Source of the DNA: Entomomonas moraniae
GTDB taxonomy: Bacteria; Pseudomonadota; Gammaproteobacteria; Pseudomonadales; Pseudomonadaceae
Direction: 5' to 3'
DNA: 64,000 bases
Assembly (NCBI RefSeq): GCF_003991975.1
Contig: NZ_CP029822.1
Span: 1,860,001 to 1,924,000 of the forward strand
Shown here: positions 21,445-30,815 of the stretch, piece by piece
How the letters are laid out: each line of letters opens with the position of its first letter
Position numbering within the stretch: the first letter of the stretch is position 1
Notes under the pieces: model-generated
The model's database searches: none
The model's input: the letters and a program-made list of their open reading frames with translations, nothing else
What the model was told of the DNA's origin: nothing
Made by a program: the position numbers and the translations under genes

Positions 21445-22680
21445 ATGACAAACGATAAAAACTCTCCCTCTGTTGCTATTATCGGAGCAGGTCCTGCGGG
21501 CCTCATGGCGGCAGAAGTCATTAGTCAACAAGGTATAACCGTTCATGTGTTTGATCGTATGCCCTCGGTGGCTAGAAAGTTTTTACTGGCAGGTATTGGT
21601 GGTTTAAACATTACCCACTCAGAACCTTATGAACAGTTTTGTGAACGCTACCTACCTAAACATAGTCTAACCCCTTTTCTACAAATATTTGGTGTGGAGC
21701 AACTTCTTCAATGGTGTCATGGGCTAGGTATTGATACTTTCATAGGTAGTTCTGGCCGTATTTTTCCAAAAGAAATGAAAGCAGCCCCCTTATTAAGGGC
21801 ATGGCTCAAACGTCTACGTCAACAAGGGGTACAGTTTCATTTAAAGCACACATGGCAAGGTTGGGATAAAGACCACCATCTCGTCTTTCAGTCATCCGAG
21901 GGTATTTCATGCATCGCTCCTGATGCGACACTCTTAGCTCTAGGCGGAGCTAGCTATCCTAGACTTGGAAGCGATGGAACATGGATTAATGATCTACAAA
22001 CACTTAGTATCCAATGTAACCCTTGGCAGCCAGCCAACTGTGGTTTTGAAACCGCTCCTTGGTCTGCTATCTTTACAGAGCGCTACGCAGGTATTCCCGT
22101 TAAAGCAATTGCTTGTTATTTCGTAGATAAACAGGGTAATCACCACCATAAACTGGGCGAAATTATGCTAACACGTTATGGTGTGGAAGGCAGTGCTATT
22201 TACGCACTCTCTCAAGCGCTAAGAGAAACGATCAACCAACAAGGTTCTGTTACATTATATCTAGATTTATTCCCTAAACTCACACGACAAGAACTACAAG
22301 CAAAACTTACCAAGCCACAAAGCAAACAATCACTTAGTAATTTTTTACGCAAACAGATCAACTTAAAAGACATCAAAATGGGATTAGTCCGAGAATTAGC
22401 CTCAGAGTCCTTGCAAGATATAACAACCTTGGCTGATAAATTAAAAGCTATCCCTCTCACGTTAACAAAACCACGCCCGATTGCCGAAGCTATTAGCTCA
22501 GCGGGAGGTATCTGCCTAAACGAATTAAATAATCAATTAATGCTTAAAAAACATTCAGGAGTATTTTGTGCAGGTGAAATGCTCGACTGGGAAGCACCTA
22601 CAGGCGGCTATCTATTGACAGGCTGTTTCTCAACGGGCTACTGTGCTGGACTCGGTATTATCGATTGGTTAGCAAAATAG
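21445..22680 (+). CDS. HI0933/YhiN-family FAD-dependent oxidoreductase
   Basis: Flavoprotein, about 411 aa, of the HI0933-like (TIGR03862-type) group. The N-terminal dinucleotide-binding fold is [14 protein letters not shown], the active region includes [17 protein letters not shown], and the C-terminal FAD contact is [22 protein letters not shown]. The ATG at 21445 starts immediately before the Rossmann fold; an upstream in-frame ATG at 21397 would add 16 non-homologous residues. The substrate is unknown. It overlaps rluE by 23 bases tail to tail. Confidence 0.87.
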   Translation: MTNDKNSPSVAIIGAGPAGLMAAEVISQQGITVHVFDRMPSVARKFLLAGIGGLNITHSEPYEQFCERYLPKHSLTPFLQIFGVEQLLQWCHGLGIDTFIGSSGRIFPKEMKAAPLLRAWLKRLRQQGVQFHLKHTWQGWDKDHHLVFQSSEGISCIAPDATLLALGGASYPRLGSDGTWINDLQTLSIQCNPWQPANCGFETAPWSAIFTERYAGIPVKAIACYFVDKQGNHHHKLGEIMLTRYGVEGSAIYALSQALRETINQQGSVTLYLDLFPKLTRQELQAKLTKPQSKQSLSNFLRKQINLKDIKMGLVRELASESLQDITTLADKLKAIPLTLTKPRPIAEAISSAGGICLNELNNQLMLKKHSGVFCAGEMLDWEAPTGGYLLTGCFSTGYCAGLGIIDWLAK

Positions 22681-23278
22681 CGGGCACCTCTCGCCATTGG
22701 CCTTGTGCTAAGCCATCAATTGACCAGTCACCAATTTTAACCCGTACTAATCGTAATGTTGGTAAACCAACAGCAGCAGTCATGCGACGCACCTGCCGAT
22801 TACGCCCTTCACGAATGGTCAGCTCAAGCCAAGAGGTAGGGATTGCTTTACGAAAACGAACGGGGGGATTACGTGGCCATAATTCAGGGTCAGCAATACA
22901 CTTTGCTTGTGCTGGTAATGTAGTTCCATCTTTTAATTCAACACCCTTTCTTAATTGCTCGAGTTGAACTTCTGTCGGCTCCCCCTCTACCTGTACCCAA
23001 TACGTTTTGGGCAATTTAAATTTAGGGTCAGCAATACGCGCTTGCAATCGACCATCATTAGTCAATAGCAACAACCCCTCACTGTCACGGTCTAAACGCC
23101 CAGCAGGGTAAACACCTGCAACAGGGATAAAGTCTTTAAGCGTTTTACGCCCTAAATCATCGGTAAATTGTGTGAGCACATCAAATGGCTTATTAAAAAG
23201 TAATAACTTACTCTCCACAGGAAGCGTTACTTTCTTATGAACTGTTTTTTTATAATAAGGACGTTTTGATAAAGCCAT
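22658..23278 (-). CDS. rluE: 23S rRNA pseudouridine(2457) synthase RluE
   Basis: RsuA-family pseudouridine synthase, 206 aa. The catalytic aspartate lies in [18 protein letters not shown], and KTYWVQVEG and [21 protein letters not shown] are the other family motifs. It lacks an N-terminal S4 domain, which is characteristic of RluE and not of RsuA/RluB/RluF. E. coli RluE modifies U2457 of 23S rRNA. Confidence 0.9.
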   Translation of the reverse strand: MALSKRPYYKKTVHKKVTLPVESKLLLFNKPFDVLTQFTDDLGRKTLKDFIPVAGVYPAGRLDRDSEGLLLLTNDGRLQARIADPKFKLPKTYWVQVEGEPTEVQLEQLRKGVELKDGTTLPAQAKCIADPELWPRNPPVRFRKAIPTSWLELTIREGRNRQVRRMTAAVGLPTLRLVRVKIGDWSIDGLAQGQWREVPAILLTNR

Positions 23279-23544
23279 ATAATTAAGACATATCCAATAA
23301 AGTAATATTCAATCATACCATAGAACAAGAGAATTATTTAAAATCCTACATCGCCTAGATATGTATTTACAGGGTTTTAGGGTAGGTGTAGCAAAGTTAT
23401 ATCAAATCTAACTACACACTAATAACGATACGCAGATATATCATAACTCTTATAGCTAAATCAAAATTTAAAGTAAATAAGAAACTTGGAAAAGATAAAA
23501 TTTAGCGATATAATTTCCAAATAGAAACTATATTTATAATTAAT

Positions 23545-23988
23545 ATGATTGATGAATCAATAAAAACAGCTGTTATGCACTTGCAATGTGAGCTGGTTGC
23601 AGAGAGAAACTTAGTTAATCCAGAAGAACTTTCATGGCTGCAATACGATATTCTCTCAAGACTCTCTCAGGTAGACTATATGCTTCCTTCAGAGCTATGT
23701 ATATTATTGGGCATATCAAGAGTCAAACTTGCTAAATCACTGAAAAAACTAAAACAACAACACTATATTAAACAAAATCGATCTGATGATGATAGTAGAT
23801 CGCTGTTGACAAAGATTTCCCAAAAAGGGACTGATTTTCTAAAAGGCATCTATATTAAACATAATGATTTAGCACAAATTGTTGGAAATACAATGAGTAA
23901 AGAAGAACAAACAATTTTCATCCAACTTTCTAACCGTTTGAGCGAAGCCTTAAGAAGCAGGAGAGTAAAATATGAAAAATCAGATTAA
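23545..23988 (+). CDS. MarR-family transcriptional regulator
   Basis: 147-aa winged-helix regulator. The recognition region is PSELCILLGISRVKLAKSLKKL (residues about 50-71) and the wing DDDSRSLLTKISQKG follows. No clear ribosome-binding site precedes the ATG, so a leaderless mRNA or a weak start is possible. It overlaps the UvrA-like gene by 17 bases, which makes it the likely local regulator of that gene. MarR proteins commonly release DNA on binding a toxic small molecule. Confidence 0.85.
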   Translation: MIDESIKTAVMHLQCELVAERNLVNPEELSWLQYDILSRLSQVDYMLPSELCILLGISRVKLAKSLKKLKQQHYIKQNRSDDDSRSLLTKISQKGTDFLKGIYIKHNDLAQIVGNTMSKEEQTIFIQLSNRLSEALRSRRVKYEKSD

Positions 23989-26224
23989 AATTGTAGGCGC
24001 TACACAAAATAACTTAAAAAATCTCTCTTTTATTATTCCTAAAAATAAAATCACTGTTTTCACGGGGGTTTCGGGCTCAGGAAAATCTTCTCTCGTTATT
24101 GACACATTGGGGGCAGAGTCCCAACGTTTACTCAACGAGACATATTCACCATACATCCAAAACTTACTGCCTCATTATCAAAGACCTAATGTTGAAATCA
24201 TTGAAAATCTTCCTGTTTCAATCATCATTAATCAAAAAAAACTGGGAGGAAATGCTCGTTCGACAGTCGGAACAATGACTGACATATATTCTTCATTACG
24301 CCTGCTCTATTCTAGGATTGGTACTCCTTTTGTAGGATACTCCATGGTTTTCTCATTTAATAATAAACAAGGCATGTGTTCCCACTGTGAAGGGCTAGGA
24401 ACTGTAAAAAAAATTGACCTAGAAAAGCTCATTGACTTTACAAAAAGTTTAAATGAAGGTGCTATTAAATTTCCAACATTTAATCCTGGAGGATGGCGAC
24501 TTGGTCGTTATACAGAATCAGGATTTTTCGATAATGACTTACCTATAAGAAAATACAGTGAGGCCCAAAAAAAGTTACTTTTTGAGGGGAAAGAGCAAAC
24601 TCCTCCAGCCCCTAGCAAGCAATGGCATAAAACTGCAAAGTATGTAGGTTTAATCCCTCGAATAGAACAAGCCTTCATCAAGAAAGAAAACTATCGTTAT
24701 GGAGATGCCTTAGCAAAAATTATCACATCACAACCTTGTCCTATTTGCCACGAACAAAGGCTTAATGAAACAATTTTGTCTTGTAAAATTAAAGAAAAGT
24801 CTATTGGGGACTGTGTTTTTATGCCACTTACTCAGTTGTTTAATTTTATTTCACAGATAAAAAAACCCATTACTGATGATTTAGTAAAACTTATTTTAAA
24901 GCAAATCAATACGTTAATTAGACTGGGTTTAGGATATCTAACATTGGGCAGAATGACTAAAACACTTTCAGGTGGTGAATCACAAAGAGTAAAAATGAGC
25001 AAATATTTAAACAGCAGTTTAAGTGATGTTTTATATATTTTTGATGAGCCTAGTATTGGGTTACATCCACGTGATTTACATGGGGTTACCATCATACTAA
25101 AAGAGTTAGTGCAAAGAGGTAACAGTGTCATCATTGTAGAGCATGATCCAGATATCATTAAAGCAGCAGATCATATAATCGATATGGGGCCAGAAGCCGG
25201 CGAAAATGGTGGTCATATTTGTTTTCAAGGCAATTTTCAAGATCTATTACTTAGCCGCACTAAAACAGGGGTGGCTCTAGGAGAAATACATACTTTAAAA
25301 GCGCAACGTATGGAATTTAAAGACTTTTACACTCTTGAGCAAGTGTCTTTATTTAACGTTAAAAATGCGAGTGTAAAAATTCCTAAGCATGCACTAACAA
25401 TTGTTACAGGTGTTGCAGGGTCGGGAAAAAGCACACTTATTTCAAAATTATTTATGAAGCAATACCCACAGAGTGTACTTCTTAATCAAGACCGAGTTCA
25501 TGCCAGTGATCGCTCGAATATAGCCTCTTTTTTAGATGTATTTGATGAGATAAGAAATATTTTTGCCAAAGAATCAGGTCAACTTCCCGCTTTTTTTAGC
25601 TTTAATAGTAAAGGGGCTTGTCCCCTCTGTAAGGGAAAGGGGATTTTAAAAACCGATCTAGCTTTTCTAGGCGATGTTGAGTCTGAGTGTGACAAGTGCC
25701 ATGGTTCAAGGTATTCAAATGAAGCTCTAAGTTACACCTATAAAGGCTACAGTATACATCAAGTCTTACAAATGACAGCAACACAAGCATTGCAATTATT
25801 TAATAACGAAAAAATAAAAAAAATATTAACTATGATCGGACAAGTTAACTTGGGTTATATCAAACTTGGACAATCACTAGATACATTTTCTGGAGGCGAA
25901 CTACAAAGGTTAAAGCTTGCAAAAGTATTGCTATTATCCGACTCCAAAATTTTAATACTCGATGAACCAAGTACTGGTTTGCATGAGTTTGATATAAAAA
26001 ATTTACTCAAACTATTTGATTTTATTATATCTGAAGGAAAAACTCTCATTGTTATTGAACACAATCTTTCCGTAATGTGCCATGCTGATTGGATTATTGA
26101 TATGGGACCTGATGGAGGAACACAAGGTGGAAAGGTCTTATATATGGGCTATTTAGCTGGATTATTGTTAAACACGGAATCTTACACTGCTAAATATTTA
26201 GCAAACTATACTTTGAATCGATAA
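23972..26224 (+). CDS. UvrA-like ABC-ATPase lacking the UvrB-binding domain
   Basis: 750-aa tandem ABC ATPase of the UvrA family (UvrA2/DrrC-like). First half: Walker A GVSGSGKSS at 32-40, zinc cysteines CSHC at 136-139 and CPIC, LSGGESQR signature, DEPSIGLHPRD. Second half: GVAGSGKST, CPLC and CDKC zinc module, FSGGELQR, DEPSTGLHEFD. From Walker A to the first zinc cysteine there are about 100 residues against about 220 in full UvrA, so the UvrB-binding insertion is missing. Such proteins are tied to self-protection against DNA-binding drugs (known for DrrC), not canonical excision repair. AGGAGA precedes the ATG. Confidence 0.87.
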   Translation: MKNQIKIVGATQNNLKNLSFIIPKNKITVFTGVSGSGKSSLVIDTLGAESQRLLNETYSPYIQNLLPHYQRPNVEIIENLPVSIIINQKKLGGNARSTVGTMTDIYSSLRLLYSRIGTPFVGYSMVFSFNNKQGMCSHCEGLGTVKKIDLEKLIDFTKSLNEGAIKFPTFNPGGWRLGRYTESGFFDNDLPIRKYSEAQKKLLFEGKEQTPPAPSKQWHKTAKYVGLIPRIEQAFIKKENYRYGDALAKIITSQPCPICHEQRLNETILSCKIKEKSIGDCVFMPLTQLFNFISQIKKPITDDLVKLILKQINTLIRLGLGYLTLGRMTKTLSGGESQRVKMSKYLNSSLSDVLYIFDEPSIGLHPRDLHGVTIILKELVQRGNSVIIVEHDPDIIKAADHIIDMGPEAGENGGHICFQGNFQDLLLSRTKTGVALGEIHTLKAQRMEFKDFYTLEQVSLFNVKNASVKIPKHALTIVTGVAGSGKSTLISKLFMKQYPQSVLLNQDRVHASDRSNIASFLDVFDEIRNIFAKESGQLPAFFSFNSKGACPLCKGKGILKTDLAFLGDVESECDKCHGSRYSNEALSYTYKGYSIHQVLQMTATQALQLFNNEKIKKILTMIGQVNLGYIKLGQSLDTFSGGELQRLKLAKVLLLSDSKILILDEPSTGLHEFDIKNLLKLFDFIISEGKTLIVIEHNLSVMCHADWIIDMGPDGGTQGGKVLYMGYLAGLLLNTESYTAKYLANYTLNR

Positions 26225-26382
26225 ATTACTAATCACAGCTTGTGGAACAGAACCTAGACGTGTTGTTTGATAATTTTTTAAAAAAAAGCCAAACAACTAT
26301 TTTTTTTATTAGTACCAAAACATCTTTAGCTACTATGGGTTACTGATTGAGTATAAAACAATTAATTATTGTAATAAGCCCT

Positions 26383-27321
26383 TCACACACTCATGAATAA
26401 ATCATGATCTTTAGTATTTATATATTCTATTAAATTATCAATAAATAACCTTACACACAAGGGTAGATATTTAGCGTGCGGATATAATAAAAAAAATGGA
26501 CGTGTTGCTCCATTGAAGTCTTTTAAAACCTCTATCAGTTCACCACTTTTTAATTCTTTCTCTACTGAAAAACGATAAACTTGCATGAGGCCTGCATGAT
26601 TTTTTACTAATTCGTTAGTTGCTAAAAAATCATCAAGAACAGTAAAGTTACCCTTTATTTCTAATTCTATTGGTTTTCCTTTTTCACAGAAATGCCACAA
26701 TACTTTACGCCCAGTACTAGGTAATTCAAACTCAATGCAATTATGTTTTTTTAAATCATCCAAAATAACTGGGACTCCCATATTTTTTAAATAATTAGGT
26801 GTAGCAACAACTATTAATGCCGAGTCCTCTAACTTTCTTGCTATCAGATTAGAGTCTTTAGGTTCCTGCCCCCTAATTGCTATGTCAAAGTTATCTTCTG
26901 AAAAAATTATATTACGATTACTTGAATGTATATCAATATGGATATTTGGAAATTTTTCTTGGAAAAATAATAAAAAGGGTATTAGTCTAAAATGAGTGAA
27001 CGGAGTTGGCGCACTTACCCTAATCAAGCCATGCAAAGAGCCTTGGGCATTCTTAATAGTAAGCTCTGCATCATTTAGCTGATTTAAGGCTTGTCGGCAT
27101 TGCTCATAATAAACTTGCCCGAAAGATGTAATACGTAAATGCCGTGTGGATCTTACAAATAAACGAACGCCTAGTCTAGCTTCTATACGAGCTATTGACC
27201 TGCTAACAGCTGCCGGTGTTATACCTATCATATTTGCAGCAGCAGTAAAACTTCCTTTCTCAACAGTTAGGCAGAAATGTTCGATACTACTTAATTGAAA
27301 ATCTTTAAAAAGACGAGACAT
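26383..27321 (-). CDS. LysR-family transcriptional regulator
   Basis: 312-aa LysR regulator. The N-terminal helix-turn-helix is FTAAANMIGITPAAVSRSIARIE (about 24-46), followed by the effector-binding periplasmic-binding-like domain (RVSAPTPFTHFRLIPFLLFF onward), as in CrgA-type regulators. It is divergent from the SDR gene across 111 bases, the standard arrangement for LysR control of its neighbour. The inducer is unknown. Confidence 0.9.
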   Translation of the reverse strand: MSRLFKDFQLSSIEHFCLTVEKGSFTAAANMIGITPAAVSRSIARIEARLGVRLFVRSTRHLRITSFGQVYYEQCRQALNQLNDAELTIKNAQGSLHGLIRVSAPTPFTHFRLIPFLLFFQEKFPNIHIDIHSSNRNIIFSEDNFDIAIRGQEPKDSNLIARKLEDSALIVVATPNYLKNMGVPVILDDLKKHNCIEFELPSTGRKVLWHFCEKGKPIELEIKGNFTVLDDFLATNELVKNHAGLMQVYRFSVEKELKSGELIEVLKDFNGATRPFFLLYPHAKYLPLCVRLFIDNLIEYINTKDHDLFMSV

Positions 27322-27432
27322 AATTTCATTAATTACATTATGTAAAAACTATAATTAATTATAGCTTATTTTTCAATTTTAAAACAAAGATTACAGTATT
27401 GGTTAACATTAAATACATTACTGGAGAGTATT

Positions 27433-28179
27433 ATGAGTATTTCAAATAAAACAGTTATCATTACTGGTGCTGCGGGTGGGCTAGGCTCTGCCCTAGTGAA
27501 AGCATATTTGGAGCTAGATTATAATGTTGTGGCTAATGGTCTTAATATTACCAATTTAGAGGTAATGGCAGCCCGTTTGGAAAATCCTAACAACTTACTT
27601 CTTATTCAGGGGGACATAGGTAAGCCAGAAACATCAAAAAAATTATTTGATAAAGCGATACAGCATTTTAATAAAGTGGATATATTAATCAATAATGCGG
27701 GAATATTTATTGCGAAACCTACCACTGATTATACCGAAGAAGAAATAAATACCATTATCAATACTAATTTGAAAGGCTTTATCTACCCATCACAAGCAGC
27801 TGCTAACCATATGATTAATAGTGGCTCAGGTCATATTATTAACATAACTGCATCAATTGCTATTCAGCCTAATGCAAAGTTACCTGCATTATTGCCTGTG
27901 TTAGTAAAAGGAGGGATAAACCAAGCCACTCGCGCATTGGCTCTAGAACTATCCCCATCAAATATACAAGTTAATGCAATTGCTCCAGGTGTTATTGATA
28001 CTCCCCTTCATACTATTAATAATAGGCAAGATAAAGAAAGCTTAGCTAAGATGTCACCTATGGAAAAAATAGGAAATCCTCAAGATATAGTTGATGCAGC
28101 TCTCTACTTAACGAAAAGTAAATTTGTAACAGGAACTACCATAGCAGTAGATGGAGGTGCTTCAGCAGGCGTTTGGTAG
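27433..28179 (+). CDS. Short-chain dehydrogenase/reductase lacking the catalytic Tyr
   Basis: 248-aa Rossmann enzyme of the SDR family. Cofactor motif TGAAGGLGSA (residues 11-20), NNAG, catalytic-region serine in NITASIA and C-terminal GTTIAVDGGASAGVW are present. The YxxxK active-site pair reads PVLVK, so tyrosine is replaced by proline while the lysine is kept. Some SDR subgroups share this lack. Substrate is unknown. GGAGAG is placed before the ATG. Expression is probably controlled by the divergent LysR. Confidence 0.87.
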   Translation: MSISNKTVIITGAAGGLGSALVKAYLELDYNVVANGLNITNLEVMAARLENPNNLLLIQGDIGKPETSKKLFDKAIQHFNKVDILINNAGIFIAKPTTDYTEEEINTIINTNLKGFIYPSQAAANHMINSGSGHIINITASIAIQPNAKLPALLPVLVKGGINQATRALALELSPSNIQVNAIAPGVIDTPLHTINNRQDKESLAKMSPMEKIGNPQDIVDAALYLTKSKFVTGTTIAVDGGASAGVW

Positions 28180-28208
28180 AAAAATAACTAAAACTCATTA
28201 AATAAAAG

Positions 28209-28230
28209 TAGCGAGTATATAAACTCGCTA
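28209..28230 (+). terminator. Hairpin after SDR gene
   Basis: TAGCGAGT, loop ATATAA, ACTCGCTA: an 8-bp perfect stem 30 bases after the SDR stop, without a strong U-tract. Probably the transcript end. Confidence 0.5.
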
Positions 28231-28334
28231 TGTTCTATAACTCTTTCTATAAGTTAATATGATTAACTTCTTCAATAAAAATACTCTTTTTTATGGAATG
28301 CATTGTCATGGGTATTTACTAAAAAAAGAAACTA

Positions 28335-29246
28335 TCATTCTGTCTTTTCACCATTAAATTGAAGATAAATAAGGTTTCTTAGCCATTGCTGTATTGGATT
28401 ATTGTGCGTTCTGTCGTGCCACGCCATTATTTTAGTATATCCACTAACATTTACAGGAGGTTCCATAATTGCTAAGTCTTTCATATGACAAGTCAACCGC
28501 TTAGGAACGACAGCTATAAAATCGCTGTGCTTTAAGATACTGGGCAATAATAAAAAACTAGTAACAGATAAAGAAACATTTCTGGTACGCCCCACCTTTG
28601 CTAATGCCTCATCCGTTACACCTTCAAACATCCCACCCATATAGGAAACAAGAACATGCTCATACTCACAAAACTTATCTAATGTTATCGCATCATTTTT
28701 AATTGCAGGATGACCTTTACGCATTATACAAACATAACGCTCATTATATAAAATTCGACTATGTAACGATTCAGGAGAGTTCACAGGGTCAATTAAAATT
28801 AAATCCAAGTCCCCTCGTTCTAACATAGTGTGAATATCTAGTTGATGAAAAGATAAAAAAGAGACTTTAACAAGCGGGGACTGTTTTTTTAGTGTCAATA
28901 CAAACGGTAGTCCAATTGTTTGCATATCATGATCATTTGCAGCAATTTTAAAAGTCGTCTGTAACTTCTTGGGATCAAAATCAATAGGTTGTAATAAGTC
29001 GTTAATACTGCATAAAATTCGCTTTACTGGCTTTTCTAAAGCTAACGCTCTATCGGTTGGAATCAGCCCATGTTGTGCACGCACAAATAGAGGATCATTA
29101 AATTTCGTACGCAACTTATTTAGCATATTACTCACAGCAGGCTGTGTTAATGCTAGTCTAGCAGCTGCCCGAGTCACATTACGCTCATCAAGTAATGCAT
29201 CCAATGCCTTTAATAAATTAAGATCAAGGGATCTAATATCATTCAT
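28335..29246 (-). CDS. LysR-family transcriptional regulator (NodD/NahR-type)
   Basis: About 303 aa. MNDIRSLDLNLLKALDALL is the typical start of the NodD/NahR/LeuO-like branch, and the helix-turn-helix is VTRAAARLALTQPAVSNMLNKL. The ATG at 29246 is preferred over 29261 because it matches this family start; neither has a strong ribosome-binding site. It is divergent from the Old Yellow Enzyme gene, which is its likely target. Confidence 0.88.
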   Translation of the reverse strand: MNDIRSLDLNLLKALDALLDERNVTRAAARLALTQPAVSNMLNKLRTKFNDPLFVRAQHGLIPTDRALALEKPVKRILCSINDLLQPIDFDPKKLQTTFKIAANDHDMQTIGLPFVLTLKKQSPLVKVSFLSFHQLDIHTMLERGDLDLILIDPVNSPESLHSRILYNERYVCIMRKGHPAIKNDAITLDKFCEYEHVLVSYMGGMFEGVTDEALAKVGRTRNVSLSVTSFLLLPSILKHSDFIAVVPKRLTCHMKDLAIMEPPVNVSGYTKIMAWHDRTHNNPIQQWLRNLIYLQFNGEKTE

Positions 29247-29339
29247 ATTTATACCAATCATATTAAATATTAATTAGATTTATAACAGAATCAGCTCTAT
29301 GATTCAATACAACAAGATGACTCTAATGAGGATTAAACA

Positions 29340-30410
29340 ATGGCTAAACTACGCCACCTTACGACGCCCTATACAATTAAAAACTTATCACTTAAAAACC
29401 GCATTGTTATGCCTCCTATGTGTCAATATCAAGCTAAAGAGGGTATGCCTAATGACTGGCATTTCGTTCACTATGCTTCACGTGCAGTTGGTGGGGTTGG
29501 GCTAATTATTATTGAAATGACAAACATTTTACCTAATGGCCGTATATCCCCCAATTGTTTAGGATTATGGAACGATGCACAACGTGATCAATTCAAACGC
29601 ATAGTGGATATTGTTCATAAAAATGGAAGTAAAATAGCCATTCAAATTGCTCATGCGGGACGAAAAGCGCTGGGCGAAGAAAACGTTGTTTCTTCTTCTG
29701 AAATGATTTATGAAGGTAGCGCGGATGCTGGAGATGGAAAATGGGCCTATAAAAAGCCCAGAGCGCTTTCTAAAGAAGAGATCCACCAATATATTCAAGC
29801 ATTTCAAGACTCAGTAAAAAGGGCCGTTGAAGCAGGTTTTGATGCCATCGAACTTCATGGAGCTCATGGTTATTTAATCCATCAATTTTATTCCCCAAAA
29901 CTTAATCAACGAACTGATGAGTATGGGCAAGATAAAATGCTATTTGGTGAGCAAGTCATCAAAGCGGCTAAAGCCGTTATGTCTGCTAGCATGCCTTTAA
30001 TTATTAGAATTTCAGCACAAGAATACGGTAAAGATGGGTTTGACCTTGCTTATGGCTGTGAAGTAGCTAAACGCTTTGCTGAGGCCGGTGTAGACATGAT
30101 AGATGTAAGTGGCGGTGGTGATGGCCAGCTAGACCCACAGCATACACCTGTATTTAATGCAGGCTATCAAGTATATCTAGCAGAAGCGGTAAAAAAAGCA
30201 ACCAACTTACCTGTTATTGCCGTAGGTATGCTGGAAGATGCACAGGTTGCTGACCATGTATTAAATTCAAAAAATATAGAACTAGTGGCTATAGGACGAG
30301 CTTTATTACGTGATCCTTATTGGCTTTTAAATGCACAATACAATCAGGTGGCTAAAGATAACAACGGTGTTGAATTTGTGCCTGAATCCTATAAAGGCAG
30401 TTTCTTATAA
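29340..30410 (+). CDS. Old Yellow Enzyme-family NADH:flavin oxidoreductase (YqjM-like)
   Basis: 356-aa FMN-dependent ene-reductase. Starts TTPYTIKNLSLKNRIVMPPM, continues CQYQAKEGMPNDWHFVHYASRA as in thermophilic-like/YqjM OYEs, and has the QIAHAGRKA substrate loop and FDAIELHGAHGYLIHQF. It reduces activated C=C bonds of enones or nitro compounds using NAD(P)H. Divergent from a LysR regulator. A paralogue lies at 45524-46615. Confidence 0.9.
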   Translation: MAKLRHLTTPYTIKNLSLKNRIVMPPMCQYQAKEGMPNDWHFVHYASRAVGGVGLIIIEMTNILPNGRISPNCLGLWNDAQRDQFKRIVDIVHKNGSKIAIQIAHAGRKALGEENVVSSSEMIYEGSADAGDGKWAYKKPRALSKEEIHQYIQAFQDSVKRAVEAGFDAIELHGAHGYLIHQFYSPKLNQRTDEYGQDKMLFGEQVIKAAKAVMSASMPLIIRISAQEYGKDGFDLAYGCEVAKRFAEAGVDMIDVSGGGDGQLDPQHTPVFNAGYQVYLAEAVKKATNLPVIAVGMLEDAQVADHVLNSKNIELVAIGRALLRDPYWLLNAQYNQVAKDNNGVEFVPESYKGSFL

Positions 30411-30815
30411 TAACTCTTGAGATTAAAGGATAATTTTTACTTTAATCTTGCTCCACAAGGATCAATATATTGGTTCTTAATAATAGACATAGCACGCATA
30501 AATAAAGGAGGCCACCCTCCTTTATTTGTGTGTAAATCACTGATTGAAAAAATGGCATCATTGAATAGAAGTGATTATTTAGTATTTATAATGCATGTAA
30601 CTATTATTTTTGAGTAGTTGGTTTCTTTTTCTATTTTTTGACCTGCTTGAGCTCTCGTCATGTTTGGTAAAGTCATCTTAACTAATTTTTGTGCTCTATC
30701 ATGCATAACTTCCGCGTTACAACAACATACTTTTAACCTTCTTGCTTCTAACCAACTGTCAGATCTAACTACTCAATTATAGCCAAGATTCTGATTATAT
30801 ATGGGTTAGTCATTT
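30411..30815. other. Intergenic region after the Old Yellow Enzyme gene
   Basis: A 405-base gap holding a strong terminator (30500-30527). Beyond it, on the minus strand, there is a short open frame of 43 codons (30575-30706, starting MHDRAQKLVK) that can be read further upstream without stops. It has no recognisable homology and could be chance or a gene remnant. TGAGTAGTTGGTT at 30611 recurs in inverted, interrupted form near 30750-30775. No intact gene is supported. Confidence 0.35.
30500..30527 (+). terminator. Rho-independent-type terminator
   Basis: AAATAAAGGAGG, loop CCAC, CCTCCTTTATTT: a perfect 12-bp stem downstream of the Old Yellow Enzyme gene, with the T-rich end of the stem serving as a tail. 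The symmetrical A/T ends would allow use in both directions. Confidence 0.75.

Noticed and set aside
23972-26224. Canonical excision-repair uvrA
   Set aside because: It is about 190 residues shorter than UvrA and lacks the segment where UvrB binds.
30417-30617. Plus-strand frame of 66 codons after the Old Yellow Enzyme gene
   Set aside because: It runs through a strong terminator hairpin and lacks a ribosome-binding site and any known domain.
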